From Stanieria cyanosphaera PCC 7437 (GTDB lineage Bacteria; Cyanobacteriota; Cyanobacteriia; Cyanobacteriales; Xenococcaceae), in NCBI RefSeq assembly GCF_000317575.1, contig NC_019748.1:2363199-2427198 (forward strand): a DNA stretch of 64,000 bases. The letters are read 5' to 3'. Under the pieces are notes generated by a model that had not been told where the DNA came from, made no database searches, and saw nothing but the letters and a program-made list of their open reading frames with translations. The number at the start of each line of letters is the position of its first letter. The first letter of the stretch is position 1. Shown piece after piece: positions 35,755 through 44,280 of this stretch. Both the position numbers and the translations under genes were made by a program.

Positions 35755-35788
35755 CTAGATCAAACGTTAAACTAATCTCCCCAAATCC

Positions 35789-35833
35789 CGCGCGATTACA
35801 CTTGCGGAGGAGAACTCCGTGTGTAATCGCGCG
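35789..35833. repeat. Long GC-rich hairpin
   Basis: Perfect 13-base arms CGCGCGATTACAC (35789-35801) and GTGTAATCGCGCG (35821-35833) enclose a second stem CGGAG/CTCCG. It lies downstream of ispG and could terminate it, or be a REP-like insertion at the edge of the degraded region. Confidence 0.75.
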
Positions 35834-35946
35834 CTATATCCCTGAAGTACCCAAAAATACTATTACATGTTTAATTGAGTGGAATTACTTATAAAGGGCT
35901 TGGCAAAACCAAACCCTGACAAACAATCTTTTTAAATAATTATTGA

Positions 35947-37167
35947 TTAAGGATCGACCCAACGACCATCAGTTTTGATCAGATTAATCAATTCTTCCAC
36001 ACCTCGGTCTTCTGGTACTCGTTTAATTTCCTCTCTACCGCGATACAAGGCAATGTAACCCGATTGTTTACCTACATAACCATAGTCTGCATCTGCCATT
36101 TCTCCAGGGCCATTAACAATGCACCCCATCACAGCAATATCTAAACCAGTTAAGTGTTTAGTTGCTTCGCGAACTTTATGCAGTACTTCTTCTAAATTAA
36201 ACAGAGTACGACCACAAGAAGGACAAGCGACATACTCTACCATCGTCTTGCGTAGTCCCAAAGCTTGCAAAATACTATAGCAGACAGGAATTTCTTTTTC
36301 TGGTGCTTCGGTGAGAGATACCCGAATAGTATCGCCAATACCTTCAGCTAATAAAGTTCCAATTCCCGCAGTAGATTTAATTCTGCCATATTCTCCATCT
36401 CCTGCTTCAGTTACACCTAGATGCAAAGGATACTCCATGCCCAACTCATCCATCCGTTTGACCATCAGACGATAGGCAGCAAGCATGACAGGGACGCGAG
36501 AAGCTTTAAGAGAAATAACTATATTATAAAAGTCTAAAGATTCACAAATTTTAATAAATTCAAGGGCAGATTCTACCATGCCTTCAGGGGTATCACCGTA
36601 GGTAAACAGCATCCTTTCGGCTAAAGAACCATGATTAACCCCAATCCGCATGGCTTTGCCTTGATCTCTTAAAGAAATTACCAAAGGCTCTAAAGTTTCA
36701 CGGATTTTTGCTCCAATTTCATCAAATTCTGCTTGAGTATATTCAGTACGATCGCCTGTTGGTTTTTCAAAGACGTATAAGCCTGGATTAATTCTAACTT
36801 TATCAACGTGTTTGGCAACTTCGAGGGCAATTTTCATGCCATTATGATGCACATCGGCAACCAAAGGAACTGGTTGATAGGTTTCGGCTAGTTTTTGCTT
36901 AATTTCTGCTAAAGCTTTGGCGTGTGCCATACTAGGAACTGTCACGCGGACAATTTCGCATCCAATCTCATGAAGACGGCGAATTGCAGCTACAGAACCA
37001 TCAATATCTAACGTATCCTCGTTAATCATTGACTGCACGACTACAGGATAGCCACCGCCAATGGTCACGTTACCTACTTGAACAGGACGAGTTTTACGAC
37101 GATGAATCGTAGTATCAAAAGCTGGTGAGTTATTAGCAGTAAGATTAGGGTTATCCAGAGTTTGCAT
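35947..37167 (-). CDS. ispG: 4-hydroxy-3-methylbut-2-enyl diphosphate synthase
   Basis: Iron-sulfur enzyme of the MEP pathway that reduces methylerythritol cyclodiphosphate to HMBPP. The 406 residues contain a TIM barrel ([56 protein letters not shown]) and the carboxyl cluster-binding part [14 protein letters not shown] with [20 protein letters not shown]. All three cluster Cys are present. In cyanobacteria it takes electrons from ferredoxin. It supplies isoprenoid precursors for the carotenoid step encoded by crtH a few kb away, though they are not an operon. Confidence 0.97.
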   Translation of the reverse strand: MQTLDNPNLTANNSPAFDTTIHRRKTRPVQVGNVTIGGGYPVVVQSMINEDTLDIDGSVAAIRRLHEIGCEIVRVTVPSMAHAKALAEIKQKLAETYQPVPLVADVHHNGMKIALEVAKHVDKVRINPGLYVFEKPTGDRTEYTQAEFDEIGAKIRETLEPLVISLRDQGKAMRIGVNHGSLAERMLFTYGDTPEGMVESALEFIKICESLDFYNIVISLKASRVPVMLAAYRLMVKRMDELGMEYPLHLGVTEAGDGEYGRIKSTAGIGTLLAEGIGDTIRVSLTEAPEKEIPVCYSILQALGLRKTMVEYVACPSCGRTLFNLEEVLHKVREATKHLTGLDIAVMGCIVNGPGEMADADYGYVGKQSGYIALYRGREEIKRVPEDRGVEELINLIKTDGRWVDP

Positions 37168-37324
37168 AACTTATTGTGATCTATTTGGTAGCGAATTTAT
37201 CCACATTTACTCAAATTATCTCATTGTTAGAGTAAGAGAATGTGAAACGATCTTAAGTCATTTGTATTAATAACAATGACCCAATCTTGCTAAATTTTAG
37301 ATTTTCAATGCCAAATTTTGATAG

Positions 37325-38407
37325 TTATACAGTTACGGCTGGTTCTAAACCGAGAGAATTCATTAATCTATTAATCTCAAAGTATTTATTCATTAACTCT
37401 TGAATACATTGAACTTTAATCGGTTCATGGATAGGAACTCTACCAAAAGCACGATCAATTATTTCTACAGTAGTTAAAGTATCGAGATTAACTGATAAAA
37501 CAGGAATTTCCAAATCTTCAGCGCGATTGAGGATTAAAGGTTGAGGTGGAATATGACCAGTCAAAATCAAACAGTGAGTTGAAGTTTCTAAAGCAGCCAT
37601 TTGCAATTCAGTGCGATCGCTTCCTGTGATAACTGCCATGTTTTCTCGTTGACGGAAATATTCTAAAGCAGAATTTACATTCATTGCCCCGATACTCAGA
37701 CTTTCTACCATCAAATCTAAGCGGTCTGGACGACAAAGAACTTGGGCTTTAAGTCGTTTAGCTAATTTGCGAACACTAACACTACGAAGTAAGTTATTTT
37801 TTGGTAACAGTCCTAATACAGGAATATCTTGTCGTTCTAAATAGGGTTTAACTACGGTTTGAACCTTACCCATTTCCTGTAGAGCAATATCATTAATTAC
37901 AACCCCAATCAAGCGATCGCCCAAAAACTTCTTCGCCCCTAATAAACTAGCTGTTAACAACAACGAATCATAACGCGCTATTAACAAAACCGAGGCATCA
38001 ATTTCTTCAGCAATTTCTGCTACAGAAAGATTAAATAAACTTCCTTGCCAAAGACTACCAGGCCCTTCGAGTAAAACCAGATCTCCTTGTATTTCAGCCA
38101 GATAATTTTGTAGAGCTTCGGTATAATCAGTTTGATTGTTGCCTTGCAGACGATTATTAATCGTCTCTTCGTCTAAATATAACAAAGGCGATCGCACTCG
38201 ACTAGCAGATAATCCTAGAGTACTAGTTAAAAAATCGACATCTTCTTCAAATAGTTCTTCAGAATCATCAGAATAAGTTCCCAAGGGTTTCGCATAAGCA
38301 ACCCCAATTCCTTGTTTCTTTAATTGATGAGTCAAACCTAAAATGGTTGCTGATTTACCACTATATCCTTCTGTCGAGCCGATTAATAAATACTTGGCAT
38401 TTGCCAC
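37325..38407 (-). CDS. Phosphotransacetylase-like P-loop protein (BioD-like plus DRTGG)
   Basis: 360 residues. The amino half is a BioD/CobQ-type P-loop domain (LLIGSTEGYSGKSATILGL, then VLLEGPGSLWQGS). The carboxyl half holds a DRTGG domain (NVNSALEYFRQRENMAVITGSDRTELQMAAL). It resembles the amino-terminal part of long phosphotransacetylases without the catalytic Pta domain, so a sensory or regulatory role is likelier than acetyl transfer. It starts at GTG 38407 with AAGGAG seven bases upstream, which supports the unusual start. It lies 34 bases after the small gene at 38442, so the two probably form an operon. Confidence 0.85.
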   Translation of the reverse strand: MANAKYLLIGSTEGYSGKSATILGLTHQLKKQGIGVAYAKPLGTYSDDSEELFEEDVDFLTSTLGLSASRVRSPLLYLDEETINNRLQGNNQTDYTEALQNYLAEIQGDLVLLEGPGSLWQGSLFNLSVAEIAEEIDASVLLIARYDSLLLTASLLGAKKFLGDRLIGVVINDIALQEMGKVQTVVKPYLERQDIPVLGLLPKNNLLRSVSVRKLAKRLKAQVLCRPDRLDLMVESLSIGAMNVNSALEYFRQRENMAVITGSDRTELQMAALETSTHCLILTGHIPPQPLILNRAEDLEIPVLSVNLDTLTTVEIIDRAFGRVPIHEPIKVQCIQELMNKYFEINRLMNSLGLEPAVTV

Positions 38408-38441
38408 TTATCCACTCCTTAGATAAACAATTAATTGATTC

Positions 38442-38819
38442 TCACTGCTCTAAGCGTAGTAATTTTCGATAAAACTCGCTAGGAAAATCCGTCAAGTGAG
38501 AACGTTTAAAATTTATGATGACATCAATTAAGTAATCAATAAACTCTGAGTTAGACAATGTTACTTCATAGCTCAAATCTGCCTGCCCATCAAACTGTAA
38601 ACGACAGCGAGTCAACTCCGAAGGCAACTTAGATACATACCAACTAGCCACAAAAGGAATATTGTCTCCTCCTTCAATCACACGCTGTCCTTCTAAAGAA
38701 CCCTGACGATATAAAGAAATAGCAACAGGTAAAGAATCGTGTTTATTTTTTGAATAGTAAGGCATATAAATAATTACATCGCCTCTGCCAACAGGCTTTA
38801 ATTCTTCAATAGTAGACAT
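38442..38819 (-). CDS. Small conserved protein, operon with BioD-like protein
   Basis: 125 residues from ATG 38819 (a TTG two codons upstream is less likely). It opens STIEELKPVGRGDVIIYMPYYSK, has a beta-rich middle (FVASWYVSKLPSELTRCRLQFDGQADLSYEVTLS) and ends in a helix. There is no signal or membrane segment. I do not recognise a named family, but it reads like a conserved cyanobacterial protein. The 34-bp spacing to the next gene suggests a shared function with the BioD/DRTGG protein. Confidence 0.75.
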   Translation of the reverse strand: MSTIEELKPVGRGDVIIYMPYYSKNKHDSLPVAISLYRQGSLEGQRVIEGGDNIPFVASWYVSKLPSELTRCRLQFDGQADLSYEVTLSNSEFIDYLIDVIINFKRSHLTDFPSEFYRKLLRLEQ

Positions 38820-38940
38820 AAACAAAAATCAGAACAATCTCTTGTCTTGAATGTTTGATAATTGAGCTAATAGTTATCTTGCTAATTGCCTATTTCTTTA
38901 TAGCACCAGTTTCTTTAGACTGTGGAATTTTCAGTGACCA

Positions 38941-38968
38941 GTAGAGACGCGACATATCGCGTCTGTAC
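38941..38968. repeat. Dispersed GTAGAGACG palindrome
   Basis: GTAGAGACGCGA (38941-38952) and TCGCGTCTGTAC (38957-38968) pair at 11 of 12 positions around CATA. It lies directly beside an STRR-like stretch at 38975-39036 downstream of crtH. Confidence 0.75.
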
Positions 38969-38974
38969 ACCATT

Positions 38975-39036
38975 ACCAGTTATTAATTACTAATTATGAG
39001 GGATGAATAATGAACAATTAACAGTGACCAGTTAAC
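38975..39036. repeat. STRR-like composite stretch downstream of crtH
   Basis: ACCAGTTATTAATTACTAAT, ATGAGGGATGAATAATGAAC and AACAGTGACCAGTTAAC follow one another. The same words, in changing order, recur at 18611, 22514, 42284 and 49577. Confidence 0.55.
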
Positions 39037-39041
39037 TTTAG

Positions 39042-40562
39042 TTATAAACCCAAATCTACCGCAACTCGATGACCACAAGCAAAACCCGAAAAAGCTACTG
39101 CATTTAAACCTTGACCAGGAAAAGTACTATCCCCAACGCAATATAATCCATCAATAGCAGTACGATTAAAGGGCATTCCTAATAAACCAGCTAACTTACG
39201 ACTAGGGACCGGGCCGTAAGTACCATCATCTCTGCCTAAAAAACGACGATGGGTACGAGGAGTTCCCACTTCTTGATAATCTAACCCTGCTGCTAGTCCA
39301 GGAAAGATTGCTTCTAAACGATGAATTAGTTTGGCTGCTGCGGTTTCTTTTTTCTCTTCATATTCTTGAGGTGATAAACCTTGCCAGTCTTCAAGCCAAC
39401 TAGGGGTAAAAGTATGAATAATATGATGTCCTTCTGGAGCAAGACTAGGATCGAGTAGAGTAGGAATGGAGACAAAAATAGTTCCTTCAGCAGTTTCCAT
39501 TTTTTCCCAATCTTCTAAGACAATATGATGACATTCGGTTTGGGGTGGTAAAACTTCTGCTTTAACTCCTAAGTGTAAACTGAGGAAACTAGGAGATTTT
39601 TGATATCGCTGTTGCCATCGTTTTTCTGAGGCGGGCATTTGTTCTGGAGGTAATAGTTTTTCAAAGGTATCCCAACGAGTAGCATTGGAAACTATTCGGT
39701 GAGCGCGATACTCTTTTCCGTTGGCTAGTTTGACTCCAACTGCTTTACCGTTTTCTAGTAAAATTTTGCTTACTCTGGCTTTGTATTGAATTTCTCCCCC
39801 TGCTTTTTCTAACCCTTCAACTAGTTTTTGAGCAATTTGTCCTACTCCACCTTTCGGATAGTTGATACCACCATAATGTCTATCGGAAAAGACCATTCCC
39901 GCATTAATCATGGGAGTATGGGAAGCTGGCATAACCGACCAACAGTAACATTCCATATCAATAAATTTTAGTAGTCGCGGGTCGCTGATGTAACGACGAG
40001 CAATATCTCCCGCATTCTGAGGTAAATATTTAACTAATCCTAAACAGGCAAAGGGATGTTGAAAGAATACTCGCATTAAATAACGAGGTTCTTCTAGGGA
40101 AAGCAAATCCATCGCATTGAGGCAGTTGAAGACTTGCCAGCATTGATCATAAAAACGACGAATTCCTTTGGCTTCATGGGGAAAGATTGCAATTAGTTCT
40201 TGCAAAAATTTCTCATAATGACGATGGACTTTTAATTCTAATCCATCAGGAAGATGATAATGAATTTGAACTGGATCGGGAATGGTTTCGATCTTCATCC
40301 CTACTGCTGCTAAGGCGCGAGTCAATAAATTAGTAGTTCCTTCTGTACCAAAACCAAAAATCATTGAAGCACCGACATCGAAGCGATAGCCTTCTCTTTC
40401 AAAATAGCCAGCACTCCCTCCAGGAATTAGGTAACGTTCTAAGACTAATACTTTTGCTCCTTTAGCAGCTAATTGAGTAGCGGTAACTAAGCCACCAATA
40501 CCAGAGCCAATTACTATTACATCATAATCAACTTTTGTCTTAGTTATTGCGATCGCGTTCAT
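39042..40562 (-). CDS. crtH: Carotene cis-trans isomerase (prolycopene isomerase)
   Basis: 506-residue FAD enzyme that converts poly-cis-lycopene to all-trans-lycopene in the cyanobacterial carotenoid pathway. The dinucleotide motif [31 protein letters not shown] is at residues 14-44. The CrtH-type features [25 protein letters not shown] and the carboxyl [23 protein letters not shown] follow. This set and the length separate it from CrtP, CrtQ and CrtI. It is membrane-associated without a transmembrane helix. Single gene, transcribed leftwards, start ATG 40562. Confidence 0.94.
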   Translation of the reverse strand: MNAIAITKTKVDYDVIVIGSGIGGLVTATQLAAKGAKVLVLERYLIPGGSAGYFEREGYRFDVGASMIFGFGTEGTTNLLTRALAAVGMKIETIPDPVQIHYHLPDGLELKVHRHYEKFLQELIAIFPHEAKGIRRFYDQCWQVFNCLNAMDLLSLEEPRYLMRVFFQHPFACLGLVKYLPQNAGDIARRYISDPRLLKFIDMECYCWSVMPASHTPMINAGMVFSDRHYGGINYPKGGVGQIAQKLVEGLEKAGGEIQYKARVSKILLENGKAVGVKLANGKEYRAHRIVSNATRWDTFEKLLPPEQMPASEKRWQQRYQKSPSFLSLHLGVKAEVLPPQTECHHIVLEDWEKMETAEGTIFVSIPTLLDPSLAPEGHHIIHTFTPSWLEDWQGLSPQEYEEKKETAAAKLIHRLEAIFPGLAAGLDYQEVGTPRTHRRFLGRDDGTYGPVPSRKLAGLLGMPFNRTAIDGLYCVGDSTFPGQGLNAVAFSGFACGHRVAVDLGL

Positions 40563-40870
40563 ATTTTAAATAGACTTTTTGAAAAATTCCTGAATATTTA
40601 GTCTAGTTTACCGCTAAAAAAAAACAGGGGAGTCGCTTTTTTAATGACTCGCGATCCCGCCTGCCGATTCCTTGAGAGAAGAACACTGAAAAATAATATA
40701 CCGCTTATTAGTAATTTATGTCAATAAATATAAGATTGAGTTGCAATAACTATAATAACTTTTGTCGAGACGTAAAGAGACTGTTCATTACAAATGACTA
40801 ATAAGTAGTAACCAATGATAAAATTAGCTTGCTACAATAGCTTTGTCATTTTATATGATCTAGGCTAGAT
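40563..40870. other. Divergent intergenic region crtH to kinase
   Basis: About 300 bases without a gene. It holds both promoters. A TTGCTACAATAGCTTTGTCA segment with TATATG before 40860 is a possible kinase promoter, and a GTCGAGACGTAAAGAGAC half-palindrome at about 40767 recalls the dispersed palindrome family. Confidence 0.4.
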
Positions 40871-42274
40871 ATGGCTCGTTCTTCGGCTTTACTTCGAGAT
40901 GGAACAATTCTCAATGACCGCTATAGAATCATTAGAGAGATAGGAAGAGGCGGTTTTGGGCGGACTTATTTAGCAGAAGATACCCAACGCTACAGAGAAA
41001 AATGTGTCCTCAAGGAGTTTGCGCCTCAAGTAGAAAACGATCGCGATTTACACAAAGCTGAAGAATTATTTGAACGAGAAGCAGGTATACTCTATCAACT
41101 CAAACACGAACAAATTCCTAGATTTGAAGCTTTATTAAAAACAAGAATTAGTGGCAAAGAATCGTTGTTTTTAGTTCAAGAATATATTGAAGGAGATAGT
41201 TATTGGGATTTATTAAAACGCACAGGTAAATTTAGTGAAGTAGAAGTAACTCAATTACTAAAACAATTGTTACCTGTACTAGAATATATTCACTCAGAAA
41301 ACTTAATTCATCGAGATATTTCTCCTGATAATTTAATTTTAAGAGAGAAAGATGAGCAACCAGTTTTAATTGATTTTGGTTGTGTTAAATTAGCAGCTAA
41401 TGCTGTTTCTAAATCCACAGGACAATCAATTACTTTAATTGGGAAAAAAGGCTATGCTCCTGAAGAACAAATGCGGAGTGGACAAGCCTTTCCTAGTAGC
41501 GATCTTTATTCTTTAGGCGTTACAATTTTAGTATTATTAACAGCTAAACAACCCCACGATCTATACGATATGCATCAGGGGATTTGGCGTTGGCAATCGG
41601 AAGTAAAAGTCAGTCTTCATTTAACTAAAATATTAGAAAAAATGCTGGCTTATCATCCTCGCGATCGCTATCAATCTGCTCAACAAGTTATTAAAGCATT
41701 AGAAGTCAATCAAATTTCAATTGTGAGTAATTTTGTTTCTAAAATACGTACTTTAATAGTTGCGCCAGGAAATCCTGAAACGCAAAATAATCCTAATCAT
41801 CCTCTTAGTCAGATTGCGTCTCACGTTAATACTAATATTTCTCGGCTCAAAACCAAAGCACTAACTGTTTCTCGTCAGATTACCCAACCACCTCCAGAAG
41901 TCAGTAAAGTATCTCATTTTAGTAAATTGGGATTAGTTGCCACAGGACTAATTATTTTACCAGGAATTTTAACCTTTACTTTGATCAGAAATTTGCTTTC
42001 TACTCCCAATAATTTTCCTAATTTAACTAATAGTTCTCTTAGCCAACAAGAACAAGATGTTCAACAAGAAATTTACGAACGTCTTCAGTTATTAAAACTT
42101 AATCCTGGCAATTTTTATGGACAAGTAGACGAAGAATTTTATCGTCGTTATCCTCAATTAAAAAATGTGCAATTAACAGGGCAATTAGAACATCGCCAGT
42201 ATCGAGAAATATGGTATAAAATTGCTGATACTTTGTTACAAGAACAAGAAAAAAATATTTCAATTAATAATTGA
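40871..42274 (+). CDS. Serine/threonine protein kinase, membrane-anchored
   Basis: 467 residues. The kinase domain (18-285) has an intact glycine loop GRGGFGRTYLAED (25-37), VLKEFAP, the catalytic loop HRDISPDN (147-154), VLIDFGCVK and GKKGYAPEEQM. The lysine normal in HRDxKPxN is Ser151, while the catalytic Asp149 and the metal Asn and Asp are kept. A single membrane helix lies at about 353-375 (GLVATGLIILPGILTFTLI), followed by a 90-residue helical, Gln-rich carboxyl part outside it. Target unknown. It is convergent with the histidine kinase gene, whose stop lies 48 bases away. Confidence 0.93.
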   Translation: MARSSALLRDGTILNDRYRIIREIGRGGFGRTYLAEDTQRYREKCVLKEFAPQVENDRDLHKAEELFEREAGILYQLKHEQIPRFEALLKTRISGKESLFLVQEYIEGDSYWDLLKRTGKFSEVEVTQLLKQLLPVLEYIHSENLIHRDISPDNLILREKDEQPVLIDFGCVKLAANAVSKSTGQSITLIGKKGYAPEEQMRSGQAFPSSDLYSLGVTILVLLTAKQPHDLYDMHQGIWRWQSEVKVSLHLTKILEKMLAYHPRDRYQSAQQVIKALEVNQISIVSNFVSKIRTLIVAPGNPETQNNPNHPLSQIASHVNTNISRLKTKALTVSRQITQPPPEVSKVSHFSKLGLVATGLIILPGILTFTLIRNLLSTPNNFPNLTNSSLSQQEQDVQQEIYERLQLLKLNPGNFYGQVDEEFYRRYPQLKNVQLTGQLEHRQYREIWYKIADTLLQEQEKNISINN

Positions 42275-42283
42275 TTTTTTTAT

Positions 42284-42335
42284 TTACTAATTACTACTTA
42301 TGAGGGATTAATAATCAACAATTAACAATTGACAA
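42284..42335. repeat. STRR-like composite stretch over the histidine kinase stop
   Basis: TTACTAATTACTACTTATGA, GGGATTAATAATCAAC and AATTAACAATTGACAAT follow one another and overlap the last codons and stop (42322) of the histidine kinase. Words match the copies at 38975 and 22501. Confidence 0.55.
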
Positions 42336-43803
42336 TAGGCAAAGTAATTGTAAAAATTGTTCCGACATTTAATTCTGATTCAAAACAAATCTCTCCTTGA
42401 TGAATTTCGACATATTTTTTCACAATTGCTAATCCCAAACCAGTACCAGGTAAAGTACCAACATTAGTAGCACGATGAAAACATTCAAACAAAGAACTAC
42501 GATCTTCTGGAGGAATACCAATACCGCGGTCGCAAACTTGTAAAATAACTTGATCACAAGAACCTTTTACATTTAAATTAATTAGACCACCATCGGTCGA
42601 ATATTTAACGGCATTAGAAAGCAAATGAGTAAGAATTTGTCTGACAATGTTTTCATCTAAATAAATGTTTTCTTGTTCACCTTGATAATCAAACAAAATT
42701 TGATGTTTTTGAGCAGGAGTTACTCGAAAATTATTAACTAATTGTTGGCAGAGTTGAAATAGATTAATATGACTAGGTGCAAAAATTACTTCTTTCGATT
42801 CAACCTGATCAACAACTAAAACATCTTCGACTAAATTAGTCATATGTTCAGTTGCAGTACGAATTTTGTGAAAACAAGCTTCTTTTTGTTCTAAACTAAG
42901 TTTGCCTTCTTGACTCTCTAGCAAATCAACGGCTAAAGAAATAATTGTTAGAGGAGTACGATATTCATGAGAAATTGTGCGAACAATGCGAGTTTTTAAT
43001 TCATTAAATTCTTTTTCTTTGGCTAAAGCTTGACGAATTCTTTTATTTTCTAGACGATTTTTTTCTTCTTGAAGTAACATTTGTAATTGCTGGACATAAG
43101 TAGAAGCTTGATTAGCAATTTTGTATAAAATACGGATATGCTCTTCTGTAAATTGTTTAGCTTTTTCTGTACCAACAAACAACAAGCCAACAATCTGTTT
43201 TTCTTCTGGAAAATGAGCAATAATAGGAACAAAAAAATGAGAGCCAATTTGTTGAATTTGTAGCTCAGATGATGATTGAATTTGATAATTAAGATTGTGT
43301 AAACAAAGAGGTAGGTTCAGTAAATCTAATCCATTTACTTTAAGCATACTCTCTACAAGTCGTTGCTGAATTTCTAACTGAGCAGTAGTAGCAAGAGGAC
43401 GATTGGCATTAAGAAATAGTTCGCATATTTTTGGTTCGAGTAAAATTCCTCCTGTTACATCGCAAGGAACAACCGTATGCAAATACTTTAGCATTGAGCG
43501 AAATAAATCTTCATAACTTAAAGTAGAGCCAATTTGTCGTGAAAGATCGTAGCAAAGCTCTAGTTCAAATATTTTTTGGTCGAGTTGAGCTTCTAGTCGT
43601 TGTTCAAATTCAGTTTCTAATTGAGATAATTTTTGTTGAGTGGCAAGTAAAGTAGAAGTTAGCTGCTGATTTTTTAATTGTTCTTCTTGTAATTGAAGTT
43701 TTAATGACTCTACATTTGAGTTATTTAAATCATTTGAACTATTGTCTCTTGTTTGAGCTTTTATTTCCTCTCCATTATTTGGTGATTGATTACTATCTAC
43801 CAT
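42322..43803 (-). CDS. GAF-domain sensor histidine kinase
   Basis: 493 residues with no membrane segment, thus cytoplasmic. Residues 30-75 form a coiled coil, 80-240 a GAF domain, and 265-330 the HisKA domain with the phosphate-accepting His in RTISHEYRTPLTI. The HATPase domain follows with the N box (ILTHLLSNAVKYS), G1 (DRGIGIP) and G2 (GTGLGLAIVKKY). Autophosphorylation residues are all present. The GAF domain has no bilin-binding Cys that I can place with confidence, so its ligand is open. No response regulator gene is adjacent. Its last residues (PIVNC) come from the overlapping repeat sequence. Confidence 0.93.
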   Translation of the reverse strand: MVDSNQSPNNGEEIKAQTRDNSSNDLNNSNVESLKLQLQEEQLKNQQLTSTLLATQQKLSQLETEFEQRLEAQLDQKIFELELCYDLSRQIGSTLSYEDLFRSMLKYLHTVVPCDVTGGILLEPKICELFLNANRPLATTAQLEIQQRLVESMLKVNGLDLLNLPLCLHNLNYQIQSSSELQIQQIGSHFFVPIIAHFPEEKQIVGLLFVGTEKAKQFTEEHIRILYKIANQASTYVQQLQMLLQEEKNRLENKRIRQALAKEKEFNELKTRIVRTISHEYRTPLTIISLAVDLLESQEGKLSLEQKEACFHKIRTATEHMTNLVEDVLVVDQVESKEVIFAPSHINLFQLCQQLVNNFRVTPAQKHQILFDYQGEQENIYLDENIVRQILTHLLSNAVKYSTDGGLINLNVKGSCDQVILQVCDRGIGIPPEDRSSLFECFHRATNVGTLPGTGLGLAIVKKYVEIHQGEICFESELNVGTIFTITLPIVNC

Positions 43804-44280
43804 CGAAATTTGTGTTTAAAACTAAAAATTATTTAAGCGATTTTATTAGTAATAGTTTAGAACTATTATTCCCTAGAGTCTTAGTTTAATTTTTTACTAG
43901 GTATTTGTATTTATATAACAAAATTTAGTTGCTTGTTTTACAAAACTTCAACTTTTTCAAAACTGTCTTAAAAAAATCTAAAATTTTTGTATTGATAGTT
44001 GCATCACAATTGCCTTTTTCCTAGGCATTATTTGGGATTTTTTGTTTAGAGTTTCATCACAGTAGCTGGAAGGGATCGTCGAGATAGGATATAAATTTAA
44101 CTTGATTAAGTTGCTACTAAAAGATGTCAATCTTTATTACCTTCGTTAATATCTACTTAAATTACCTCAACAACTATACCGATCGCAGGAAACTAAGCTT
44201 AAATAAAGGGGAAAAGCTCGCTTCATTTCGTGTCTTTTCCTTTTTAGCTAAATTAACCCAAGTTTTAAGCATTGATAACT
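43804..44280. other. Divergent intergenic region, 477 bases
   Basis: AT-rich spacer between the histidine kinase and GH57 genes. It contains a TGCC...GGCA hairpin at about 44012-44028 and a repeated TCATCACA/GCATCACA word (about 44001 and 44053). Frames in the region have no convincing coding features. Both flanking promoters should be here. Confidence 0.4.
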
